Positions 16,850 to 25,895 are shown, counted from the first letter of the stretch. The stretch is 64,000 nucleotides of DNA from Azotobacter paspali (GCF_042434745.1 NZ_JBHLSS010000039.1); one strand, 5' to 3'. The notes: generated from the letters alone by a model not told the origin. Numbers and translations: made by a program.

Positions 16850-18988
16850 TCAGGCTCCGACCGGCTGCCCGTGCTCCAGCGCCTTCTGCTTCTCCTGCTT
16901 GTCGATACTGGCCGCCTGAAGCGCGGTGAGGGCGATGGTGAAGACGATATCGTCGACCAGGGCGCCGCGCGACAGGTCGTTCACCGGCTTAGCGAGCCCC
17001 TGCAGCATCGGACCGACGCTGATGCAGTTGGCGTTGCGTTGCACCGCCTTGTAGGTGGTGTTGCCAGTGTTCAGGTCGGGGAACACGAACACGGTGGCCT
17101 GGCCGGCGACCGGGCTGTTCGGCGCCTTCTGCTTGCCGACGCTGGCCACGGAGGCGGCGTCGTACTGCAGCGGACCGTCGATCGGCAGGCCGGGCGCCCG
17201 CTCCTGGGCGATACGGGTAGCCTCGCGAACCTTATCCACTTCGGCGCCGCTGCCGGAGTCGCCGGTGGAATAGCTGATCATCGCCACGCGCGGATGCACG
17301 CCGAGGGCCACCGCGGACTCGGCGCTTTGCAGGGCGATCTCGGCCAGTTCGGCGGCGCTCGGGTTGGGGTTCACCGCACAGTCGCCATAGACCAGTACCT
17401 GATCCGGCAGCAGCATGAAGAATACCGAGGACACCAGGTTGTAGCCCGGCGCGGTCTTGATCAGTTGCAGGGCCGGGCGGATGGTGTTGGCGGTGGTGTG
17501 CACGGCGCCGGAAACCAGGCCGTCCACCTCGTCCAGCGCCAGCATCATGGTGCCGAGCACCACGGTATCCCTGAGCTGTTCGTCAGCCATCTCGGGGGTG
17601 AGGCCCTTGCTCTGGCGCATCTTCACCATCGGCGCGATGTACTGCCCACGGATGCTCTCCGGATCGAGGATTTCCAGGCCGTCCGGCAGAGTGATGCCCT
17701 GCTCGTGCGCCACGGCCCGGACCTCTTCCGGGCGGGCCAGCAGCACGCAGCGGGCGATGCCGCGCTCCTGGCAGATGGCGGCGGCGCGGATGGTGCGCGG
17801 CTCGGTGCCCTCCGGCAGGACGATGCGCTTGTCGGCTTCCTGGGCGCTCTTGACCAACTGGTAGCGAAACGCCGGTGGTGACAGAAGCAGCTCGCGCGGC
17901 AGGCTACAGCGCGAACGCAGGTACTCCGGATGCAGATGCCCGGCGATGAAATCGGTGACGCGGGTGGCGCGCTCGATATCGTCCGCCGGCGTTTCCTTGT
18001 TCAGGGCGAACAGGTTGGTGGCCGTATCGTAGGAGCCGGTGGTCACGCTCATCACCGGCAGGCCGCCGTCCAGGGCCGCCTTGCACAGCTCCATGATCCG
18101 TGGGTCCGGCATGAAATCGCTGCACAGTAGCAGGCCGGCTAGCCTCACGCCGTTGAGCGAGGCCAGGCTGGCGGCGAGGATGACGTCGTCGCGATCGCCG
18201 GGGGTCACCACCAGCACGCCCGGCTGCAGCAGCGGCACGGTGCTGGGCACGGCACGGGCACACAGCACGATCTTGCTCACCCGGCGCCGGTCGGCTTCGC
18301 CGGCGCTGAGCACCTGGGCACCGATCAGTTCGGCCACGTCGCGGGTGCGCAGGGCATTCAGTTCCTCGGCGAAGGGAATGGCGCCGAAAAGCTGGAAGTC
18401 GGCGCTGCCGAGCGATGGCAGATATTTCTTGAGGCGCTCGACGAAAGCCGGGATGCCGTCCCCGCTGTCGATCTTGTTGATGATCGCGCCGAGTACTTTC
18501 GGACTCTTGATGCCGCCGAACAACTGGGCCTGTATCTCGATACGCTCGGCCAATTGCTTGAAACCATCGCCGCCCTGGACAGCGATCAGGATGACTTCGG
18601 CGTTCAGGCTCTTGCTCAGCAGGGGGTTGAGGTACGCGGAGTAATCGCTGTCGCGGGTCGGCACCATACCTTCGACGATCACCACGTCCTTGCCGGCGGC
18701 GGCCTGCTGATAACGGCTGACCACTTCCTCCAGCAGCAGGTCGGTTTCGCCGCTGGCCAGATGGCGCTCCACCTGATCCAGCAGTATCGGCTCGGGCGTG
18801 CTCCGGCCCAGGGTGCGCTCGACCAGCAGGCAGGAGCGCTCGCGGCCCTGATCGATGGGAAAGGGCTGCGCAATCGGCTTGAAGAAACCGACCTTCAGGC
18901 CAGCCTGTTCGAGGGCACGGATCAGGCCGAGGCTGATGGAGTTGAGGCCGACGGCGTAGCCGGTGGGAGCGAGAAATAGAGTGTGCAT
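16850..18988 (-). CDS. pta: phosphate acetyltransferase (long form)
   Basis: The 712-residue protein is a long-form Pta: an N-terminal P-loop-like domain (about 1-210, beginning MHTLFLAPTGYAVGLNS), a DRTGG domain (about 215-330) and the C-terminal PTA catalytic domain (about 385-705) with RIVLPEGTEPRTIRAA, SGAVHTTANTIRPAL and YGDCAVNPNPSAAELA. It interconverts acetyl-CoA and acetyl phosphate. It follows ackA by 122 bp on the same strand and probably shares its transcript. The first ATG is kept because MHTLFLAPTGYAVGLN matches the family start. Confidence 0.96.
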   Translation of the reverse strand: MHTLFLAPTGYAVGLNSISLGLIRALEQAGLKVGFFKPIAQPFPIDQGRERSCLLVERTLGRSTPEPILLDQVERHLASGETDLLLEEVVSRYQQAAAGKDVVIVEGMVPTRDSDYSAYLNPLLSKSLNAEVILIAVQGGDGFKQLAERIEIQAQLFGGIKSPKVLGAIINKIDSGDGIPAFVERLKKYLPSLGSADFQLFGAIPFAEELNALRTRDVAELIGAQVLSAGEADRRRVSKIVLCARAVPSTVPLLQPGVLVVTPGDRDDVILAASLASLNGVRLAGLLLCSDFMPDPRIMELCKAALDGGLPVMSVTTGSYDTATNLFALNKETPADDIERATRVTDFIAGHLHPEYLRSRCSLPRELLLSPPAFRYQLVKSAQEADKRIVLPEGTEPRTIRAAAICQERGIARCVLLARPEEVRAVAHEQGITLPDGLEILDPESIRGQYIAPMVKMRQSKGLTPEMADEQLRDTVVLGTMMLALDEVDGLVSGAVHTTANTIRPALQLIKTAPGYNLVSSVFFMLLPDQVLVYGDCAVNPNPSAAELAEIALQSAESAVALGVHPRVAMISYSTGDSGSGAEVDKVREATRIAQERAPGLPIDGPLQYDAASVASVGKQKAPNSPVAGQATVFVFPDLNTGNTTYKAVQRNANCISVGPMLQGLAKPVNDLSRGALVDDIVFTIALTALQAASIDKQEKQKALEHGQPVGA

Positions 18989-19110
18989 GGGTCTCTTGCT
19001 CAGACTGTAGAAAACGTGATTCCGGCGGGAGGTCAGGATGACGAAACCCGACGCCGCGATGGTTGTCGGGTTTCGTTACAGCGCCGCGTCCCGCCTGTAC
19101 AGGTATTCGG

Positions 19111-20298
19111 TCAGGTGTCGAGCAGGGCGAGGGTGTCCAGGGCGATCTGGCGTTCCTCGTTGGTCGGCACCACTATGACGCACGGGCTGCCGGCCGCCTG
19201 GATCTCGCCAGCCAAGCCACGGGTGCAACGGGCGTTGGCTTCGGCGTCGAGCTGGAAGCCGAACAGCTTCAGGTGCTCCACAGTGCGCTCGCGCACGGCG
19301 GCCGAGTTCTCGCCGATACCGCCGGTGAAGATCAGACCGTCCAGCCTGGGCAGGGCGCAGGCCATGCCGGCCAGCGACTTGGCCAGGCGGTAGCAGAACA
19401 CCTCGAAAGCCAGGATGGCGCCGGGGTGACCGCCCAGGCAAGCCTCGGACAGGGTGCGCATGTCGTTGGACAGACCGGACAGCCCCTTCAAGCCGCTGTC
19501 GTTGTTGAGCATGCGGTTGACCTGCTCGATGGTCCAGCCCAGGGTGCGCTCCAGGTAGCCGTGCAGGTTGGGGTCGACGTCGCCGCTGCGGGTGCCCATC
19601 ACCAGACCCTCCAGGGGAGTCAGGCCCATGCTGGTATCGCGGCTCTCGCCGTTGACGATGGCGCAGGTGGAGCAGCCGTTACCCAGGTGAGCCGACAGCC
19701 AGGCGCTGTTCTCCACCGGCAGGCCGGCCATCTCGGCGGCCCGCTTGCTGACGTAGCGGTGGCTGGTGCCATGGAAGCCGTAGCGGCGCACACCATGTTC
19801 CTTGTACAAAAATTCCGGCACGGCATAACGGTAAGCGTGGGGCGGCATGGTCTGGTGGAAGGCGGTATCGAACACGCTGACCTGCGGCAAGTCGGGGAAC
19901 AGCGACAGGGTCGCGGCGATGCCGACCAGATGGGCCGGGTTGTGCAGCGGGGCCAACTGGGCGCTGGTGCGGATGCCTTCAATCACCGACTCGTCGATCA
20001 GGCGGGCTTCGGTGAAGCGCTCGCCGCCATGCACCACGCGGTGGCCGATACCGCTGAGCTGGCCACCGGCGGCCTCCTGAGCCAAAGGAAGGATCTTGCA
20101 CAGCACCGCCTGATGGTCGGCACCCGGCAAGCTGAGAGTTTCCTTGACGTCACCTAACTGCCAGTGGATGACCGCTTCCGGACTACCGAGACGCTCGGCC
20201 AGTCCCTGCAAGGGAAAGGTCGTCTGCGCTTCGTTGACCAGGGCGAACTTGATTGATGAGCTACCGCAGTTGATCACCAGAATATTGCGGGCGGACAT
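19111..20298 (-). CDS. ackA: acetate kinase
   Basis: The 395-residue ASKHA-family kinase has ILVINCGSSSIKF, GHRVVHGGERF, VFDTAFHQTMPPHAY, RRYGFHGTSHRYVS and LIFTGGIGENSA, including the catalytic Asp and Arg regions. It makes acetyl phosphate from acetate and ATP, or ATP in the reverse direction. With Pta it is the only complete acetate-activation route seen in this window. The ATG at 20298 is chosen for the AGGAGT site 4 bases upstream and because MSARNILVINCG matches the family start. Confidence 0.96.
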   Translation of the reverse strand: MSARNILVINCGSSSIKFALVNEAQTTFPLQGLAERLGSPEAVIHWQLGDVKETLSLPGADHQAVLCKILPLAQEAAGGQLSGIGHRVVHGGERFTEARLIDESVIEGIRTSAQLAPLHNPAHLVGIAATLSLFPDLPQVSVFDTAFHQTMPPHAYRYAVPEFLYKEHGVRRYGFHGTSHRYVSKRAAEMAGLPVENSAWLSAHLGNGCSTCAIVNGESRDTSMGLTPLEGLVMGTRSGDVDPNLHGYLERTLGWTIEQVNRMLNNDSGLKGLSGLSNDMRTLSEACLGGHPGAILAFEVFCYRLAKSLAGMACALPRLDGLIFTGGIGENSAAVRERTVEHLKLFGFQLDAEANARCTRGLAGEIQAAGSPCVIVVPTNEERQIALDTLALLDT

Positions 20299-20599
20299 TG
20301 GGACTCCTGAAACATGTCGTGTATGGCCCCTGCGCATTCATTGCTCGATGGCCAAACAAATTTTTGTAATTGGATGGTTGCCCGGCGTTCTTATGGAACA
20401 TGGGTGAGAATCAGGGTGTTTTCATCGTGCCACGCAGGGTGGGGACCTGCCGTGCTGCTTTAGTCGAATCGGCTCCCGGGAACCAATGCCCGGAACGCTG
20501 GCGACAGTGCTCGAACCCTCGCCGTAGAGCCGTCGCTGTCGGCCGGTAGCGCACCGCAAGCCGTCGATGCGGTGATGTACGCCAGCGCGCCTCGGCGAC
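20299..20599. other. intergenic region upstream of ackA
   Basis: This probably contains the ackA promoter; the AT-rich stretch near 20345-20375 is the best candidate location. No defined operator or small gene is recognised. Confidence 0.4.
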
Positions 20600-21427
20600 T
20601 CAGGCCGGCGCCTGTCCGGCCCAGGCCAGCAAGCGGCGGGCCCGCCTTACGACCGGGGCGTCGATCATCTGTCCATCGACCACGAAAACCCCTTCGCCGG
20701 AGGCCGCGGCGGTCATGACCCGCCGGGCCCAGGCCAACTCCTCGGCGTCCGGCATGAAGGCTTCGTGGACCACGGCGACCTGAGCCGGGTGGATGCACAA
20801 CAGACCGCCGAAGCCCATGTCGCGGGCCTGTCGAGCACGCCGCGCCAGACCGGTCGGGTCCTGGATGGCGGGAAAGACGGTTTCCAGCGGCGCGGCCAGG
20901 CGGGCAGTACGCGACTGCAGCAGCAGCGCGTAGCGAACCTGGTCCATGATCCGTTCGCCGCTCTCGCTGCCGGCGTCCAATCCCAGATCCAGGCCCAGAT
21001 CAAGGCCGCCGTAGGTCAGGCGCTCGACGCCCGAAACCCGGGCGATCGCCGGCAGGGCATGCAACCCCACGGCACTCTCAACGGCCGGCCACACCGGCTT
21101 GCCGGCCGCCACCGCCAGACTGACCTGCACCGCGCTCTCTACCTTGGGCAGCACCACGCCGAGAACGCCCGGCTGACGGCCGCACAACTCCAGATCCGCC
21201 GCTTGCTGGGGATGGATCGGACCATTGATGCGCACCAGCAGCCGGACCTGGCGATTATCGCTCAGAAAGGCGTCCAGAGCGGCGCGGGCCTCGGCCTTAA
21301 GAGCCTCCTCGACGGCGTCCTCGAGATCGACGATGACGATATCGGCACCGCTGGCCAGGGCCTTGGGAATCCGCTCGGGGCGGCTTGCCGGAACGAACAG
21401 GGCGGAACGGATGGGGGCTGGCTGCAT
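20600..21427 (-). CDS. HpcH/HpaI aldolase, CitE-like acyl-CoA lyase beta subunit family
   Basis: The 275-residue TIM-barrel protein has RSALFVPASRPERIPKAL, the acidic metal site DLEDAV, LVRINGP, VVLPKVESA and PAVESAVGL, and a GGLLCIHPAQVAVV segment, as in CitE-like and malyl/citramalyl-CoA lyases. Stand-alone CitE-like proteins act on citramalyl-CoA or related thioesters rather than as citrate lyase subunits. No citD or citF is nearby, so the substrate is unknown. It is adjacent to the acetate genes, as related lyases are near acs in P. aeruginosa. Confidence 0.8.
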   Translation of the reverse strand: MQPAPIRSALFVPASRPERIPKALASGADIVIVDLEDAVEEALKAEARAALDAFLSDNRQVRLLVRINGPIHPQQAADLELCGRQPGVLGVVLPKVESAVQVSLAVAAGKPVWPAVESAVGLHALPAIARVSGVERLTYGGLDLGLDLGLDAGSESGERIMDQVRYALLLQSRTARLAAPLETVFPAIQDPTGLARRARQARDMGFGGLLCIHPAQVAVVHEAFMPDAEELAWARRVMTAAASGEGVFVVDGQMIDAPVVRRARRLLAWAGQAPA

Positions 21428-21773
21428 GGACCTCTCGCTTCTTTATCGTTACGGGAAAACGACATGATGCCCGAACCCGGCGACGCATCGAATGATCGAA
21501 ACGCATTCGACGTATCGCGGATGCCGCAGGCAGAAACGAATAAAGGAACGGGAAACCGCGGGAAAAATTAAGGAAAAGCGGGGGCGAAAAGCGCATCCCC
21601 CCAAAAAAAGAGGGCGACCCGAAGTCGCCCGCCCATCATTCCACTAGGAATGCAAACAAAACACTTGGATCGAATTTCCTAATCCAAGACCGCTCCCTTA
21701 TAGCCGACGGCTCGCCGCGCCAGACATTGAACCAAGGTCTAACAGGCGCTCCGCCGCGGCGAGAAGGCCCGAC
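21428..21773. other. intergenic region between the DUF3618 gene and the CitE-like gene
   Basis: Contains the terminator at 21603-21630. The rest shows AT-rich patches (about 21535-21570 and 21645-21690) but no recognisable gene. Confidence 0.5.
21603..21630 (-). terminator. rho-independent terminator of the DUF3618 gene cluster
   Basis: On the minus strand GGGCGACTTCGGGTCGCCC forms an 8-bp stem with a TTCGG-type loop and is followed by TCTTTTTTT. It lies about 145 bases after the stop of the 21774-22580 gene and matches the direction of that cluster. Confidence 0.85.
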
Positions 21774-22580
21774 CTAAAGCGCCCCGCCCAGGCCGGTCCG
21801 GTTTTCGGCGCTGGCCGGTTGCGACGTGGCGACCCGCTCGCGTAGCCGGTCGGCCATTTCCACGCCCAGCTCGGTAGCGGCTTCGCGGCCCTCTTCGGCC
21901 TTCACCTTAAGCTTGTCGGTCAGGGTATCACTGGCCTGGCCGAGCAGTTCGTCCTCCTGCCGGGTGGTCGGCAACACGCCGGCGATCAACGCCCCCACCG
22001 CGATGCCGAGCGCTCCCAGCACCAGCGGCTGCTCATGCATCAAGGTGTCGAAGCCGCCCCGCGCCTGATGGGCCCGTTGGCGCAGGGATTCGGCGGCATT
22101 GTGGCCGGAGTCGCTCAAGTACTGCTTGGCCGACCCCACGCTTTCGCTCACCTGCTGCCGCGCTGAACCCAGCGTGTCGCTCACCCCCTCGCCCAGATGC
22201 CCGGCCTTCTCGCGAATACCGGCCGCCCGCTGCCTGGCCTTTTCGGTCAAGGACGGCCCACTCTGAGGCGTCGAAGCCTCATCGACATGGGCCTGACTCG
22301 CCGGAACCCGGTTCTGGCTGGTCATCAGCCACAGCAATCCGATCGATGTCAGCACAGTCGGCAAAGGATTGGCGGCCACCTTGTTGGTCAGGTTGGACAT
22401 GAACTCGCCGCCATGTCCCTTGGTGTATCCCAAGGCCCTGTCCAGCAACTCGCCGGGGGACAGCCTGTTTTCCAAGGCATGGACGATATTGCTGATTTCC
22501 GCGCGCTGCTGGTCGATTTCCTGTTCCAGGGTTTCCGGACCCTTCTGCGCTTCGAGATCGATTCTGCTCTGCGTACTCAT
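21774..22580 (-). CDS. DUF3618-family membrane-associated protein
   Basis: The 268-residue protein has an N-terminal DUF3618 segment (residues about 18-60, EQEIDQQRAEISNIVHALE, LSPGELLDRALGYTKG) and a short transmembrane stretch near 75-90. A long central region rich in Ala, Gln and Ser is likely helical, and a second hydrophobic stretch lies near 190-210. Its start overlaps the stop of the preceding holin-X-like gene by 4 bp, so the two are translationally coupled. Such proteins are found with YqjD/YqjE-type stress proteins in proteobacteria. The function is unknown. Confidence 0.72.
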   Translation of the reverse strand: MSTQSRIDLEAQKGPETLEQEIDQQRAEISNIVHALENRLSPGELLDRALGYTKGHGGEFMSNLTNKVAANPLPTVLTSIGLLWLMTSQNRVPASQAHVDEASTPQSGPSLTEKARQRAAGIREKAGHLGEGVSDTLGSARQQVSESVGSAKQYLSDSGHNAAESLRQRAHQARGGFDTLMHEQPLVLGALGIAVGALIAGVLPTTRQEDELLGQASDTLTDKLKVKAEEGREAATELGVEMADRLRERVATSQPASAENRTGLGGAL

Positions 22581-23182
22581 GGGGCATTCTCCCGGATGGC
22601 GGCTTTATCTTTCTGCAGGGCGTGCAACGTGCGCGATGGCTTGAATGCGGACGGCGCGAACTTCTTCCTGCCGCCCTTGACCATGACATAGCCGATCACC
22701 ATCACGATCACGCCGACGATCGCCGCTGCCAGCCAGGCATCCATCACCTGAGCCAGGGCGTAGACGAAGGCCTGCAGAAGAATGATGAAACCGGCTAGCA
22801 GCACTCCACCGCCACCGGCCAGGGACATGACGCCGGCCTTGGTGGCGTTGATCGACTCGCCGATCTCGACCTTGGCCAGGGCCAATTCCTTGGTGACCAG
22901 CGAAGGCAGCTCCCGCCCCAGTTGGCCGAGCAAGCCCATGATGCTGTTGCCGCCCTCCTCGCTTCCGGCGCGAGCGGTATGCCGGTGAATGGTTGCGCTG
23001 GGCCGTTCCGTTTCCGTGCGTACCGCTTCGGGGCGTGGCGTCGCGGCTTGCGCCGTCTCCCCCAGCGGATCTGGTCGAGTTGCGTCGGGCCGGGCCGCAT
23101 CCGGTCGGGACAGGTCCGGCCGGCCCGTGTCGGAGTTGGCCTGGTTCGGCGGATAATTCCGGTTGCCGGTCGATTCGCTCAT
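22577..23182 (-). CDS. holin-X-superfamily (phage holin family) membrane protein
   Basis: The 201-residue protein has a long polar N-terminus with repeated RPD units (about 20-40), then SIMGLLGQLGRELPSLVTKELALAKVEIGE and two adjacent transmembrane helices (about 120-170) typical of the PF07332 family. Despite the family name these chromosomal proteins are not prophage lysis genes; they are usually found with DUF3618 and DUF883/YqjD proteins. Both gene ends overlap the neighbours by 4 bp (ATGA), so three genes form one coupled unit. Confidence 0.72.
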   Translation of the reverse strand: MSESTGNRNYPPNQANSDTGRPDLSRPDAARPDATRPDPLGETAQAATPRPEAVRTETERPSATIHRHTARAGSEEGGNSIMGLLGQLGRELPSLVTKELALAKVEIGESINATKAGVMSLAGGGGVLLAGFIILLQAFVYALAQVMDAWLAAAIVGVIVMVIGYVMVKGGRKKFAPSAFKPSRTLHALQKDKAAIRENAP

Positions 23183-23973
23183 CGCTTCGTTCCTCTATTC
23201 GAGCCTTTGTCGTTTTGGCCGGCCGGCGCCGCGGTGCCGCCCTGGATGGCGCTGGTCGTGCCCGGACCGCTGCGGCCGGGATCGACGGGCGGCAGGCCGC
23301 TGGCGACAGTCCTGCCGGTGGTGCCGTCCGGCGTGGTGGTGCCCCTGGTCCCGGCGACATCCGGACTGCCCAAAACGCCGGCCGGCCCCGTAGCGGCGTC
23401 CTCCCGCTCGTCGCTACGGACAGGAGCGGACTGGAGCGGCCGGGCCTCCGCCTGCCGAGATCGGCGCCCGGAAGCGCGGGCGAAACGGGTCAAACCGAAA
23501 CCGACGGCGATGCTGCCGGCTAAAAACAGTCCAGGGTTGTCCCTGGCTAGGCGATCGGCGTCGTGGAACAACTGCTCGGCACTCCTGCCACGCAATTGGT
23601 CGGCGAACCTGAACATACGATCGGCGGCACTCAGCACATAGTTCGATAGCCCCTGCTCGTCCTGCTCCTCTAGTTCACAGGCTGCGGCACGCGCGCCCTC
23701 GGCGATCCTTTCCAGTTCATCCGCGGCACTCCGGGTATAGCTTTCCAGCGGGTCCTTGTTCCCACCCTGCCGTTCGGTTTCAGCGGCCACCGGGTCGATC
23801 GCGTCCTCCGGCGGCTCCTGGAAAACATTGCCTGCCGGAAAACCTTTTCGGCCATTGGATCGTGGCGAGTGTTCAGTAGGTCTGGGCATAGTCGTATCCA
23901 CCTCGATTTCTCTGCTAGCTACTACCGGCTCACGAGCTGGCGGTGGTGCAATGTCGGAAAACAGCCTTCTCAT
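23179..23973 (-). CDS. uncharacterised protein with one membrane segment, first gene of a coupled trio
   Basis: The 264-residue protein starts MRRLFSDIAPPP. A helical central region (SYTRSAADELERIAEG, LSNYVLSAADRMFRFADQ, AEQLFHDADRLARDNP) leads into one hydrophobic segment (PGLFLAGSIAVGFGL, about 148-162). The C-terminal hundred residues are a disordered Gly/Pro/Thr-rich tail. The ATG at 23973 is chosen because an AGAGGAGG site precedes it; upstream in-frame codons lack one. It overlaps the holin-X gene by 4 bp. The pattern resembles proteins encoded with DUF3618 genes in Pseudomonas. The function is not known. Confidence 0.6.
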   Translation of the reverse strand: MRRLFSDIAPPPAREPVVASREIEVDTTMPRPTEHSPRSNGRKGFPAGNVFQEPPEDAIDPVAAETERQGGNKDPLESYTRSAADELERIAEGARAAACELEEQDEQGLSNYVLSAADRMFRFADQLRGRSAEQLFHDADRLARDNPGLFLAGSIAVGFGLTRFARASGRRSRQAEARPLQSAPVRSDEREDAATGPAGVLGSPDVAGTRGTTTPDGTTGRTVASGLPPVDPGRSGPGTTSAIQGGTAAPAGQNDKGSNRGTKR

Positions 23974-24122
23974 TCGCCTCCTCTCATTTAGGTGACAGGC
24001 CCTTTCCAACCGAGTTCGAGCGAAGCGATAACGCCCGTCTCGCCGCCGATCGGCGCAGCCTCCTGAACTTTTCCGACATTTTCGCAATCCACCGGGAAAC
24101 CGTCGAATGAACTGGATAGCCC

Positions 24123-24419
24123 ATGAAAGCCCTGCTCGGACTCGCCGCCGCCAGTACCTTGCTGACCACTCTGCCCGGCCTCGCCTGCACGCCGGACGAA
24201 ATCGACCTTAAGGCCCGCGAACTGGGCATCAACGTGCACATGCTCACCCACGGTGATCCACGGCTGGCCAAAGAGATCTACAGGGAAATCCGCAACGCGC
24301 GCCCCGAATACACCGCCGAAGAACTGCCCAACGAATGCGCGGCTTACGAACGACGGTTGCTGGAACTAGAGAAGGCGGCGGCTCAAGCCGAAACCAATTT
24401 GCGGTCGAACTACTACTAG
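24123..24419 (+). CDS. small secreted protein of unknown function
   Basis: The 98-residue product has a signal peptide (MKALLGLAAASTLLTTLPGLA, cleavage just before CTPDE). The mature part is charged and helical, with YREIRNARPEYTAEELP, NECAAYERRLLELEKAAAQAE and a YY end. Two cysteines (after the signal and in NECAAYE) could form a disulfide; a lipobox is not convincing. It is transcribed alone on the plus strand. A GC-rich hairpin without a T tract (24431-24453) follows the stop. No family was recognised. Confidence 0.65.
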   Translation: MKALLGLAAASTLLTTLPGLACTPDEIDLKARELGINVHMLTHGDPRLAKEIYREIRNARPEYTAEELPNECAAYERRLLELEKAAAQAETNLRSNYY

Positions 24420-24430
24420 AACAGCCTGAC

Positions 24431-24453
24431 CGGGCCGGGGCCTATCCGGCCCG
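24431..24453. terminator. GC-rich hairpin between the small secreted protein gene and the ferritin-like gene
   Basis: CGGGCCGG pairs perfectly with CCGGCCCG around a 7-base loop in the space between two convergent genes. There is no T tract, so termination is only suggested by position. Confidence 0.35.
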
Positions 24454-24518
24454 ACATGCGCAAATGCGACGATCCGCCCGGCTGCCACCGAACGTCGGGA
24501 GACAGCCGGGCCGCCCGC

Positions 24519-24821
24519 TCAGTCCCCATCCTTGTGATCGATGGGCCCCTCGCCGAAGAGATACGTCTTGAGTTCGTTCGAGAACTTGGAGTCCCTGCGG
24601 CGAATCCACTCCAGCACCATGGCGGCGTGTTCCTTCTCCTCGTCGCGGTTGTGCACGAGGATGCTTCTGAGTTCCGGGTCCCGGCAGGCGTCGACCCGCT
24701 GGTTGTACCAGTCGATGGCTTCGAGTTCCTCCATCAGCGAAACGATGGCCCGGTGCATGTCGCGGGTTTCGGCGGAAAGCGCTTCAACGAGTTCGTGATA
24801 ACCGACGCTGGACATATCCAT
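24519..24821 (-). CDS. encapsulated-ferritin-like protein (EncFtn family), orphan
   Basis: The 100-residue protein aligns by eye with the encapsulin-associated ferritin EncFtn (well studied in Rhodospirillum rubrum). MEELEAIDWY (residues 30-39) supplies E31, E32, E34, W38 and Y39; DEEKEH (60-65) supplies E61, E62 and H65. These are the family's ferroxidase and entry-site positions. EncFtn forms a decameric ring and oxidises Fe2+, normally inside an encapsulin shell. No encapsulin gene is in this window, and the tail (GEGPIDHKDGD) lacks a recognisable encapsulin-targeting peptide. It is followed convergently by the small secreted protein gene and is divergent from phhA. Confidence 0.82.
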   Translation of the reverse strand: MDMSSVGYHELVEALSAETRDMHRAIVSLMEELEAIDWYNQRVDACRDPELRSILVHNRDEEKEHAAMVLEWIRRRDSKFSNELKTYLFGEGPIDHKDGD

Positions 24822-25007
24822 TCTCCTGCTGATGTGTGTAGGCGAAGAACAGCGCCCGACTCCCGGTGATCAGCGCCCCCGGCTCGGGCTCGGGACGGCA
24901 TGCCGGACGATCGGCGCGGCTCCGCCGTGACGTGCAGAGCCGCTTCATCCGCGCTATGTCTTAACTATAAGCAGTAAACCGCGCGCAACCGCGCAGGAGG
25001 CACCGAA

Positions 25008-25793
25008 ATGACCGCGACGCCCTATGTGGCCCGGCAACCGGACGAGCGGGGCTTCATCCACTACAGCGAGGCTGAGCACGCCGTTTGGCGGACGCTGATC
25101 GAACGCCAATCGGCACTCATCGAAGGACGCGCCTGCGTGCAATACCTGGACGGCATCCGGCGGCTCGGCCTGCCGCGGGAGCGCATCCCGCAGCTCGACG
25201 AAATCAATCGCGTACTCGAATCCGCCACTGGCTGGCAAGTCGCGCGGGTACCGGCGCTGATCCCCTTCCAGACCTTCTTCGAGCTTCTCGCCGACCGCCG
25301 GTTTCCGGTGGCGACCTTCATCCGACGGCCGGAGGAGCTGGACTACCTGCAGGAGCCGGACATCTTCCACGAACTGTTCGGCCACTGCCCGATGCTGACC
25401 AACTCCTGGTTCGCCGCCTTCACCCACACCTACGGCCGGCTGGGCCTGGCGGCCAGCAAGGAGGAGCGCGTCTACCTGGCACGGCTGTACTGGATGACCG
25501 TGGAGTTCGGCCTGGTCGACACCCCGGCGGGCCGGCGCATCTACGGCGGCGGCATTCTCTCCTCGCCGAAGGAAACCCTTCACTGCCTGTCCGGGACGCC
25601 GAAACACCAGCCCTTCGATCCGCTCGAGGCGATGCGCACGCCGTATCGCATCGACATCCTGCAACCGCTCTACTTCGTGCTGCCGGACCTGCGCCGCCTG
25701 TTCGAAGTGGCCTGCCAGGACATCATGGCGCTGGTGCGCCAGGCCATGCGTCTCGGCCTGCATCCGCCGAAGTTTCCATCGAAGGCGGCCTGA
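25008..25793 (+). CDS. phhA: phenylalanine 4-monooxygenase
   Basis: The 261-residue bacterial aromatic amino acid hydroxylase has the Fe2+ ligands in FHELFGHCPM (two His) and YWMTVEFGL (Glu), plus VPALIPFQTFFELLADR. It hydroxylates Phe to Tyr using tetrahydropterin and O2. An AGGAGG-type site precedes the ATG. phhB follows 102 bp downstream, so cofactor recycling is coupled. The third gene of the Pseudomonas phh operon, phhC (aromatic aminotransferase), is not present next to phhB here. Confidence 0.96.
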   Translation: MTATPYVARQPDERGFIHYSEAEHAVWRTLIERQSALIEGRACVQYLDGIRRLGLPRERIPQLDEINRVLESATGWQVARVPALIPFQTFFELLADRRFPVATFIRRPEELDYLQEPDIFHELFGHCPMLTNSWFAAFTHTYGRLGLAASKEERVYLARLYWMTVEFGLVDTPAGRRIYGGGILSSPKETLHCLSGTPKHQPFDPLEAMRTPYRIDILQPLYFVLPDLRRLFEVACQDIMALVRQAMRLGLHPPKFPSKAA

Positions 25794-25895
25794 ACGCCGA
25801 TCCCGGACGCGGCATGGAAAACCCGCGCAGCGGTTTTCCACCGTCGCCCCCGGAGCCGCCCCCACAACCAGTAACCAGCAAAACCGGAGCCCGCC

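Noticed and set aside
22577..23182. Prophage lysis (holin) gene
   Set aside because: The holin-X superfamily is chromosomal and no endolysin, capsid or integrase genes are nearby.
24822..25007. Possible sigma-54 promoter for phhA
   Set aside because: No GG-N10-GC pair with the expected TGGCAC/TTGC context was found.
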